A DNA stretch of 64,000 nucleotides from Sandaracinaceae bacterium. Its GTDB lineage: Bacteria > Myxococcota_A > Polyangia > Polyangiales > Sandaracinaceae. A model generated the notes under the pieces. It had not been told where the DNA came from and did no database searches. It worked only from the letters and a program-made list of their open reading frames with translations. Positions 52,827-59,210 of the stretch are shown piece after piece; position 1 is the first letter of the stretch; the number at the start of each line of letters is the position of its first letter. The translations under genes and the position numbers were made by a program. Location of the stretch: contig JACKEC010000014.1 in assembly GCA_020633195.1 (NCBI GenBank), positions 1,054,001 to 1,118,000 on the forward strand, in the 5' to 3' direction.

Positions 52827-53948
52827 CTACGGACAGGCCCGCCCGCACGCGATGACGCCACCGCCGCAGGTCACCGTCGCGCCGGAGCAGGCACCGAACC
52901 CGCAGGTGCTCGCGCCCGCGCAGTCCAGCAGACAGCTCGAGCCGACACCGCACTCCATCCCGCATCGCGAGGCGTTCTCGCATGCGAGCTCACACGTCGA
53001 CCGCGTGCAGGTCATGTCGACCGTCGACGACCCGGCCGCGTCGACCGCGCAGGTGGAGTCCGTGCACGTGAAGTCCACGTTCACCGCGCCCTGCGCGTCC
53101 ACCGCACAGCTCGATCCGTCGGTGCAAGACAGGTTGGCGGCCGTCGCGCCACGGGCGTCCGTCGAGCAGGTGGCGCCCGCGTCGCAGCTCGCGTCGAGGC
53201 GGGGCGTCCCGCGGCCGTCCACCGTGCAGACCGTCCCGGGATCGGTGCAGTCCGCCGTGCAGGCCGACGTGCCCGTGCACAAGAGATCACAGGGGCACGC
53301 GCCGCCGCACCAGCAGGTCATCGAGCCAGAGCAGCGCTGTACCGGGTCGGGGCAGACGGCCGCGTCCGAGCCGGCGTCCGTGCCCGCGTCCGTGCCCGCG
53401 TCCGTGCCCGCGTCCATGCCCGCGTCCGTGCCGGCGTCCGTGCCCGCGTCCGTTCCCGCGTCCATGCCCGCGTCCATGCCGGCGTCCGTGCCGGCGTCCG
53501 TGCCCGCGTCCGTGCCTGCGTCCGTGCCCCCATCCGTGCCCGCGTCCGTTCCCGCGTCCGTTCCCGCGTCCGTTCCCGCGTCCGTTCCCGCGTCCGTGCC
53601 CGCGTCCGTGCCCGCGTCCGTTCCCGCGTCCGTTCCCGCGTCCGTTCCCGCGTCCGTGCCCGCGTCCATGCCCGCGTCCATGCCCGCGTCCGTGCCCGCG
53701 TCGGTACCGAGCCCCGCGTCGGTCTCGAGCCCGGCGTCCGGGGTCGGTCCCGCGTCCTCGAGGCCGCCGTCGTCTCCGGGCTCGCCCGCGTCATCGTCCG
53801 CTGCGGCGTCGACCACCCCCGCGTCGTCTGGGCCTGCATCCGGGACCATCGCGTCGAGCCCAGCATCGAAGGTGGGGTCGACCGTCCCTCCACATCCCCA
53901 GAGCGACAGCGTCACGACCATCGCCAACCGTGAGCGAAGCCTCGGCAT
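52827..53948 (-). CDS. Lipoprotein with about 28 TDAG/MDAG repeats
   Basis: A 373-residue lipoprotein. The internal ATG at 53948, preceded by GGGAGG, gives MPRLRSRLAMVVTLSLWGCG with a Cys at the end of the hydrophobic segment; the frame's earlier start at 54056 adds an implausible polar tail. Residues 20-75 are an Asp/Ala/Gly spacer. About 76-190 are uninterrupted TDAG or MDAG tetrapeptides from the 12-base repeat at 53377-53703. The last 180 residues are Cys-rich pseudo-repeats (CDAGATCSTDARGATAANL, CTDGSSCAVDAQGAV, CTDSTCAVDAAGS), recalling a disulfide beta-solenoid. The repeat number is likely to vary between strains. Function unknown. Confidence 0.82.
   Translation of the reverse strand: MPRLRSRLAMVVTLSLWGCGGTVDPTFDAGLDAMVPDAGPDDAGVVDAAADDDAGEPGDDGGLEDAGPTPDAGLETDAGLGTDAGTDAGMDAGMDAGTDAGTDAGTDAGTDAGTDAGTDAGTDAGTDAGTDAGTDAGTDGGTDAGTDAGTDAGTDAGMDAGMDAGTDAGTDAGTDAGMDAGTDAGTDAGTDAGSDAAVCPDPVQRCSGSMTCWCGGACPCDLLCTGTSACTADCTDPGTVCTVDGRGTPRLDASCDAGATCSTDARGATAANLSCTDGSSCAVDAQGAVNVDFTCTDSTCAVDAAGSSTVDMTCTRSTCELACENASRCGMECGVGSSCLLDCAGASTCGFGACSGATVTCGGGVIACGRACP
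53377..53703. repeat. 12-base coding minisatellite
   Basis: About 27-28 tandem copies of a 12-base unit, close to CCCGCGTCCGTG on the plus strand, encode the TDAG/MDAG stretch of the minus-strand lipoprotein. Unit variants are CCATG (Met) and CGTTC (a synonymous Gly change), and one CCATC. The reading frame is kept throughout. Units are contiguous and have no spacers, so it is not a CRISPR array. Confidence 0.95.
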
Positions 53949-53968
53949 CTCGCGCCTCCCGCGCTCGG

Positions 53969-53991
53969 CTGGCGTCGCTTCGCGACGCCAG
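53969..53991. repeat. Ten-pair hairpin with three-base loop
   Basis: CTGGCGTCGC-ttc-GCGACGCCAG is a perfect 10-base stem just upstream of the repeat-lipoprotein start (53948, minus strand). It has the same compact shape as the five hairpins at 19614-19738. The remainder of the gap to 54095 shows nothing notable. Confidence 0.65.
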
Positions 53992-54094
53992 GAGTCGAAC
54001 ATCGGGGGAGGTAAGAGCCGATCCGGGTCTGACCAGAGGAAAGACCCCAAACGCATCGACGTGGGAAGGCCCTCGTCAACCCCCCTTGCCTAAC

Positions 54095-54598
54095 CTAGGT
54101 CACTTGCTCGACGGTGAACCGCTCCCCGAGGCGGCGCCGCAGGGACGCGACGAGCGCGTCGTAGGGGCTCGACGGGACCCCTCGCAGGCCGAGCTCGCCC
54201 TCGGCGATCTTCCTGTCGCCCGGGAAGTGGAGGACGACGCTCGTGTTCCAACCGCCCCGGCTGCTCGGCGTCCGCGTCGTCACCTCGCGCGCCGACGTCA
54301 GCTCGGCCAGCGGGATCTCCCACCGGATCTTCTCGGCGCGCCGGACGCCGAACAGGATCGGCACGCGGCCGAAGCGCATGGCGCGCTCGTCGATCACGAC
54401 CCGGTCCTCGCTGCCGAACACGAAGTACGCGATGACCGCCGCCGAGAGGATCACCAGCGCCGGGAACGGGCCCTCGGGGACGTCGAAGCCCCAGTCCACC
54501 ACCGCGGTGACGAACATCGCGGGTATGAACAACGCGATCGCGATCATCGCCTGAACACCACCTCGCCGCCGATGGACGAAGGTCTCCGGTGCCTGCAT
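54095..54598 (-). CDS. Membrane protein with PH-like C-terminus
   Basis: A 167-residue membrane protein. The ATG at 54598 was preferred to a TTG at 54670, which would add 24 polar residues. After MQAPETFVHRRRGGVQ come two hydrophobic helices (IALFIPAMFVTAVVDW and PALVILSAAVIAYFVFG), then a cytosolic domain with VVIDERAMRFGRVPILFGVR, KIRWEIPLAELTSAREV and VVLHFPGDRKIAEGELGLR. The two-helix plus beta layout resembles bacterial PH-like membrane proteins of unknown role. It is divergent from the propeller-like gene at 54749 and preceded by a 78-base gap with no clear site. Confidence 0.68.
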   Translation of the reverse strand: MQAPETFVHRRRGGVQAMIAIALFIPAMFVTAVVDWGFDVPEGPFPALVILSAAVIAYFVFGSEDRVVIDERAMRFGRVPILFGVRRAEKIRWEIPLAELTSAREVTTRTPSSRGGWNTSVVLHFPGDRKIAEGELGLRGVPSSPYDALVASLRRRLGERFTVEQVT

Positions 54599-54748
54599 GG
54601 AGGGAGAGCTTGCCTCAGCTCCGCTCGCCTCTGCATGAGAATCGGACGGTCGACGACCCGTCGGAGCCAACCGATCCTGTCACCGAAGGTTGCGTCATAC
54701 GGGCCGACTGGCTTGACCGCGGGGTCGTCAGCCGATGAAGTGCGCGGG

Positions 54749-55819
54749 ATGCGTCGCGCCCTGGCTTTCGGCTCGCTCTTCGCCCTGCACGCGCTGTGCG
54801 GGGTCACGGGCACCCCGAGCTCCGCGGGCTACTGGACGAGCGCGTGTTTGACGCCCGACGGCAGCGAGCTCGCGCTCGGAGGTGACCGAACGGCGTGGGT
54901 CGACGTCGCCACGGGGCGCATCACTCCGGGTCACCGCCACGATCACGACGCGGTGGTGTGCCCGCCCGACGGCCGAGCCCTGGGCCTCGGCTCCCGCGGC
55001 GCCACCGTCCTCCACACCGACGCCACCGAGCCCGGCAGCGGGCTCCACCCGTGGACCGTGGTCGGTGTCCGCTCGCGCGGGGAGCTCGTCCTGACCCTGC
55101 GGACCGCCGAGAGGAATCGAAGCACGCTCGAGTACCGCGAGCCGAGGCGCTTCGCGGTGGCCACCGATCACGGGGTCCGGGCGGAGGCCATCGTCCTCAG
55201 CCCCGCCGCGCTCGGGCTGACCGATCCAGCGCCCTCCGTTCTGTCGCCCCCCATCGGTCTGCTCGGCGACGGGCAGGTCCTGGTTGCCGCCGGGTCGACG
55301 CAGGGCACCGACTCGAGCGCCCACTTCGACATCGGCCCGTGGCGCTTCCATCGCGTGGATCCATCGACGGGCGACGCGGTCCCGGTCGGACCCGAGCGGC
55401 CGTCCCGGCGGGCGGCCTACCTGCGCTACTTCGACGCCGGGGCGACGGTCCCGAGCGGCGACCTCGCGGCGGTGGCGTGGCGCGGCGACGGCGACGGATC
55501 GCTCGAGGTCTTCGAGACCGAGCAGGTCGAGCGCCGCTGCGAGGCGCCGACCGGAGACCGAGAGGTCGAAGCCCTCGCCTTCGATCCAGCCGGCGCGCGG
55601 CTCGCCATGGCGGTGACGTCGGCAGGCGGCCAGCGCGCCCGCGTGCGCGTGATCGACACCGCCGACTGCCGAACGGTCTACGAGGGTCCGGAGCGCGAGG
55701 GTCGAGTCTTCTTCGTCGCCTTCCTGCCGGACGGCGGCTCGCTGTGGGCCCGAAGCGACCAGCGCGTCGAGCGCGCGAGCGCGACGGGCGAGCTGATCTA
55801 CTCGGTCGCCGCAGAGTGA
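54749..55819 (+). CDS. Secreted beta-propeller-like protein
   Basis: A 356-residue exported protein that looks like a degenerate WD40/TolB-type propeller. The ATG at 54749 gives a signal sequence, MRRALAFGSLFALHALCGVT; the Cys in ALCG may be a lipobox. The frame runs open far upstream without a better start. Repeated strand-turn blocks include CLTPDGSELALGGDRTAWVD, CPPDGRALGLGSRGATVL, VEALAFDPAGARLAMAVTS and VAFLPDGGSLWARSDQRVE. Conserved DG/PDG turns mark the blades. No enzyme motif is present. It is convergent with the DCC oxidoreductase gene, with 59 bases between the stops. Confidence 0.72.
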   Translation: MRRALAFGSLFALHALCGVTGTPSSAGYWTSACLTPDGSELALGGDRTAWVDVATGRITPGHRHDHDAVVCPPDGRALGLGSRGATVLHTDATEPGSGLHPWTVVGVRSRGELVLTLRTAERNRSTLEYREPRRFAVATDHGVRAEAIVLSPAALGLTDPAPSVLSPPIGLLGDGQVLVAAGSTQGTDSSAHFDIGPWRFHRVDPSTGDAVPVGPERPSRRAAYLRYFDAGATVPSGDLAAVAWRGDGDGSLEVFETEQVERRCEAPTGDREVEALAFDPAGARLAMAVTSAGGQRARVRVIDTADCRTVYEGPEREGRVFFVAFLPDGGSLWARSDQRVERASATGELIYSVAAE

Positions 55820-55878
55820 ACGGCGAGCCTCGCCCTGCCCCTCTACTTCTGGGGCCGGCTGCCCGGAGACCGACGCGG

Positions 55879-56322
55879 CTAGCCGGGCAGGAACCGCGCC
55901 CGCTCTTCGGGCGCGGGGATCAGGCACAGCTCCTTCTTGCCGAAGAGCGTGTAGCGGTTCTTCGCGACGCGGTCGTAGAGGAAGTCGCGCAGGAACCGCG
56001 GCACGACGAGGCCGGCCCGCGCGAGCCACATCGGGAAGCTGAAGTAACGGCAGGCGCGGAGGAACGCGTCGGACTTCGCGTAGGGCACGCCGCGCTCGAC
56101 GAGCAGCATGGTGTCGACGTCGTCCGGGTCGAGGCCCGCGAAGGTGAGCAGCGCGCGGCCCCCCTCGGACTGGACCGCGCCGATGCGGAGCGTGCGCTCG
56201 CGATCCCACTTCAGGATGAAGTGCACCCAGCCGCTGCACACGACGCACTCGGCGTCGAAGAGGATCGCGACGTCGTCGGCGCCGATGACGTCGGGCAAGG
56301 GACCGGTCGGGGTGCACCTCAT
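55879..56322 (-). CDS. DCC-family thiol-disulfide oxidoreductase (DUF393)
   Basis: A 147-residue cytosolic DCC protein. The name-giving DxxCxxC is in LFDAECVVCSGWVHFILKWD, the putative redox active site. Downstream are LLTFAGLDPDDVDTMLLVE, YAKSDAFLRACRYFSFP and the C-terminal LRDFLYDRVAKNRYTLFG of the family. The ATG at 56322 was chosen because it puts the motif near residue 25 as usual; longer reading of the frame is shadow of the Hsp70 gene. It begins 14 bases after the Hsp70-like stop, so the two are likely co-transcribed. Its partner thiol substrate is unknown. Confidence 0.92.
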   Translation of the reverse strand: MRCTPTGPLPDVIGADDVAILFDAECVVCSGWVHFILKWDRERTLRIGAVQSEGGRALLTFAGLDPDDVDTMLLVERGVPYAKSDAFLRACRYFSFPMWLARAGLVVPRFLRDFLYDRVAKNRYTLFGKKELCLIPAPEERARFLPG

Positions 56323-56336
56323 CGGCGGCGCGCTCG

Positions 56337-57488
56337 CTAAGCCGCGAAGCCTTCGGCGTCGAGCAAGCCGGCGAGGTCGGGGCGAGCCGCGGCGAGGCTC
56401 GCGCCGACGGCCACCACGTGCATGGGATCGAGATCGAAACGGGCGCGCTTGCTGAAGTACTGACCGACCGTCTCGCGCAGGCCCGGGAGCGAGGTCGAGC
56501 CGCCCGCCATGAAGATGGCGTCGACGTCCTTGGTGCGGACCCCCGCGTCGGAGAGGACGTGGTCGACGAGCGAGAACGTGCGGCGCACGAGATCTTGCGT
56601 GATGCCCACCAGATCGTGCTGGGCCAGCGCGGTGGGCTGGCTCGTCCACGGGCCCGCGGGATCGATCTCGGCGAGCTCGACGAGCACGCGGTCCTGGGTC
56701 GCGAGCGCGACCTTGGCCGTCTCACACGCCGCCGTGAGCCGCGCGAACGTCACCGGATCGGCGGCGAGATCCCAGCGGTGCTCGGCGAGCACGCGCTCGG
56801 CCACGCGCTGCGCGAGGATGCGGTCGACGTCGTCGCCGCCGAGGTACGGATCGCCCGCGTGCGCGACCACGCGGAACGGGTAGCGGCTGCAGTCGACGAG
56901 CGCGAGATCGAACGTGCCGCCGCCGAGGTCGTACACCACCGCGTAGCGGACGTTGGATCGATCGAGATACGAGATCGCCGTCGCGACGGGCTCCTCGATC
57001 AGCGCCGCGCCGGCGAAGCCCGACTCGCGCGCCGCCTCCATCGTGGCCTGGCGCTCCTCCTGCTCGAACGACGCGGGGACCGTGATCACCGCCTTGCGCG
57101 TCGCGGTCATGCAGCCCGACCACATCGTCGCGGTGCAGAGCAGGCGCGTGGCCGCCTCGACCGGGGTCACGACGCCGCAGCGCGTCTGGAAGGCGGCGAC
57201 GCCGTGGTGGTCGACGATCTCGTAGGGGTGGTGCTCGGCGAAGCGCTGCGCCCGGTAGCTGCCCGAGCGGGCGCCGATGAGCCGCTTGGTCGAGAGCAGC
57301 GTGTTCACCGGATCGATCGGGCGCCGGCGCTTGGCCTCCCAGCCCACCAGCTCTTGGCGCGACGGCGGGTACGCGAGCGCCGAGGGCAGCAGGGTCGGGC
57401 GCGGCTCGTCGGGAGCGACGACGGACGCTCGACCGTTGTGGGCGACGACGGTGTGGGTGGTACCGAGGTCGATCCCGAGGGTTGCCAT
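56337..57488 (-). CDS. Hsp70-like ATPase without substrate-binding domain
   Basis: A 383-residue protein equal to the Hsp70 nucleotide-binding domain alone. The ATG at 57488 gives MATLGIDLGTTHTVVAHNGR (phosphate loop 1). Further motifs are VITVPASFEQEERQATMEAA, LIEEPVATAISYLDRS, VVYDLGGGTFDLALVD (phosphate loop 2) and IFMAGGSTSLPGLRETV (adenosine motif). It ends at LLDAEGFAA, where DnaK would continue with a beta-sandwich and lid. It may be a regulatory or specialised actin-fold ATPase rather than a chaperone. It is followed by the DCC oxidoreductase gene, 14 bases later. Confidence 0.9.
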   Translation of the reverse strand: MATLGIDLGTTHTVVAHNGRASVVAPDEPRPTLLPSALAYPPSRQELVGWEAKRRRPIDPVNTLLSTKRLIGARSGSYRAQRFAEHHPYEIVDHHGVAAFQTRCGVVTPVEAATRLLCTATMWSGCMTATRKAVITVPASFEQEERQATMEAARESGFAGAALIEEPVATAISYLDRSNVRYAVVYDLGGGTFDLALVDCSRYPFRVVAHAGDPYLGGDDVDRILAQRVAERVLAEHRWDLAADPVTFARLTAACETAKVALATQDRVLVELAEIDPAGPWTSQPTALAQHDLVGITQDLVRRTFSLVDHVLSDAGVRTKDVDAIFMAGGSTSLPGLRETVGQYFSKRARFDLDPMHVVAVGASLAAARPDLAGLLDAEGFAA

Positions 57489-57604
57489 GGGTGCCGTGCC
57501 GCTCTGAAAGACCACTCGTGCGCCTCGAGTCTCCCCCCAAGGGATCGAACCGAACCTGCGCGCACGTCATACGATGCGACGCGATCCACGCAACCCGAGG
57601 GAGC

Positions 57605-57650
57605 CTCCGGCCCCCCGTTTTCGGGTTACGTTTTGGTTTCAACGCCGGAG
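57605..57650 (-). terminator. Possible weak terminator after the sugar transferase
   Basis: Directly after the minus-strand stop at 57651, CTCCGG and CCGGAG can pair as an outer stem around a CCCG-aaaa-CGGG hairpin, with short A/T runs. The stems are short and separated, so this is a weak call. The rest of the 162-base gap shows nothing else. Confidence 0.25.
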
Positions 57651-59072
57651 TTAGTAGGCGTTCGCGCGGACCTTGCCGCCGAACAGCACGCCGAAGACCG
57701 TCGTGAAGACGATCTGCAGGTCGAAGAGCAGGCCCCAGCGGCGGATGTACTCGAGGTCGTGCTCGATCCGACGCTCCATCTTCCAGAGCTCGTCGGTCTC
57801 GCCGCGCCAGCCGTTGACCTGCGCCCACCCGGTCAGGCCCGGCTTGACCTTGTGGCGGAGCATGTAGCCGCTGATCTTGGTGCGATACAGCTCGTTGTGC
57901 GCGACCGCGTGGGGCCGCGGACCGACCAGCGACATGCTCCCGCCGACCACGTGGATGAGCTGCGGGATCTCGTCGAGGGACGTGCGCCGCAAGATCTTGC
58001 CGACCTTCGTGATCCGCTGGTCGTTCTTGCTCGCCTGCTTCACCTCGTCGCCGTCCTCGGCGACGGTCATCGTGCGGAACTTCAGCACCTCGATGACCCC
58101 GCCCTCGAGGCCGTAGCGGCGCTGCTTGAAGAACACGGGCCCCTTGCTCGTGAGCTTGATCGCGATCGCGATGAAGATCATGAGCGGCGCCGCGCACACG
58201 AGGAAGAAGGTGCCGAGCACCAGGTCCTCGACCCGCTTCACCCAGCCGTCGATCCCGTAGAACGGCGTCTCGAAGATGCTGACGACGGGCAGATCGCCGA
58301 GCTGGCTCCAGCGGCCGTGCAGGAGGTCGAAGACGAAGAAGTCGGGGACGATGTAGACGCTCGCGGTCGTGTCGGCGAGCTTGCGCAGCAGGTCGTTGAC
58401 GCGCGGCTCCGCCTTGAGCGGCAGGGCGATGTAGATGAGGTCGACCTCCCCCCGCTTCGCGCCCTCCACGAGGGCGTCGAAGGTCCCCACGATCCCGCCG
58501 TGCGTGAGGCTCACGCGCTCGAGCCGCTCGGGCGTGCGATCGTCGAAGAAGCCCACGAGGCGGAGCCCGAGGTGGGGGCGACGGTGGATCCGCGCGGCGA
58601 GCTCGAGCCCGATGTCGGTGACTCCGCAGATCGCGACGGAGCGCAGGTTGCGACCCTGGCTCCGCATCTGGCGGAGCACGTAGGTGACGATCGATCGCCA
58701 CGCGCTGATCACGATCGGGACAGCGACGAGCCAGCCCCCGCTCGCGACCCGGCTGAACACCTCGGTGGTCTTGAAGACGAACGCGGCCGCGAGCAGCACC
58801 GCGACCACCGGCAGCCAAGCCGCCCACACCCGGACGAGCTGCTTGGCGAGCGGGACGCCGCGCCAGGCCTGGTAGAGGCCGGCGATCTCGCCGGTCAGGT
58901 AGAAGGCGAGCACCGCCGCGCCGGTGGCGACGGTCTGGTCCATCTGCCAGTCCGCCTTGGGATGAACCGCGTACGCGATGAGGTGGACCGCCGCGATCCA
59001 TCCCGCGTCGAAGAGGCGCTGGACCAACGTGATGGTCGCGCCGTGGGGTCGGATCAGCCCGCCTCTGGCCAT
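57651..59072 (-). CDS. WcaJ-type polyprenyl-phosphate sugar-phosphate transferase
   Basis: A 473-residue membrane enzyme that starts exopolysaccharide synthesis by moving a sugar phosphate onto undecaprenyl phosphate. The ATG at 59072 (MARGGLIRPHGATITLVQRL) was chosen over one 28 codons upstream. Four N-terminal helices (about 15-120) and a CoA-binding-like Rossmann region (SVAICGVTDIGLELAARIHR) precede the catalytic part. That part has a fifth membrane segment, VFFKQRRYGLEGGVIEVLKF with RTM, then TSLDEIPQLIHVVGGSMSLV, GPRPHAVAHN and PGLTGWAQVNGWRGETD. All bacterial sugar-transferase motifs are present. It could act with the flippase and GT genes at 5-11 kb, though it is far from them. Confidence 0.94.
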   Translation of the reverse strand: MARGGLIRPHGATITLVQRLFDAGWIAAVHLIAYAVHPKADWQMDQTVATGAAVLAFYLTGEIAGLYQAWRGVPLAKQLVRVWAAWLPVVAVLLAAAFVFKTTEVFSRVASGGWLVAVPIVISAWRSIVTYVLRQMRSQGRNLRSVAICGVTDIGLELAARIHRRPHLGLRLVGFFDDRTPERLERVSLTHGGIVGTFDALVEGAKRGEVDLIYIALPLKAEPRVNDLLRKLADTTASVYIVPDFFVFDLLHGRWSQLGDLPVVSIFETPFYGIDGWVKRVEDLVLGTFFLVCAAPLMIFIAIAIKLTSKGPVFFKQRRYGLEGGVIEVLKFRTMTVAEDGDEVKQASKNDQRITKVGKILRRTSLDEIPQLIHVVGGSMSLVGPRPHAVAHNELYRTKISGYMLRHKVKPGLTGWAQVNGWRGETDELWKMERRIEHDLEYIRRWGLLFDLQIVFTTVFGVLFGGKVRANAY

Positions 59073-59210
59073 GCTCGCTCGCGCTCTCCCGGTCCTCGAG
59101 TGGCCGAACCTATGAGGGATGCGCCGCGAGCCCGCAACCGGAGCCGGGATCGGCACGCCACAAAGGAGGCGTCATCGGCCCGAGTGCCTCACAATTGCAG
59201 TCGAATATCG

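Noticed and set aside
53377..53703. Regular short repeats as a CRISPR array
   Set aside because: Units are 12 bases, contiguous, without spacers, and encode an in-frame TDAG repeat in a lipoprotein.
56418..59210. Long plus-strand frame leading into the esterase-extensin gene
   Set aside because: It lies opposite the Hsp70 and sugar-transferase genes, lacks motifs, and a clean signal peptide begins at 59211.
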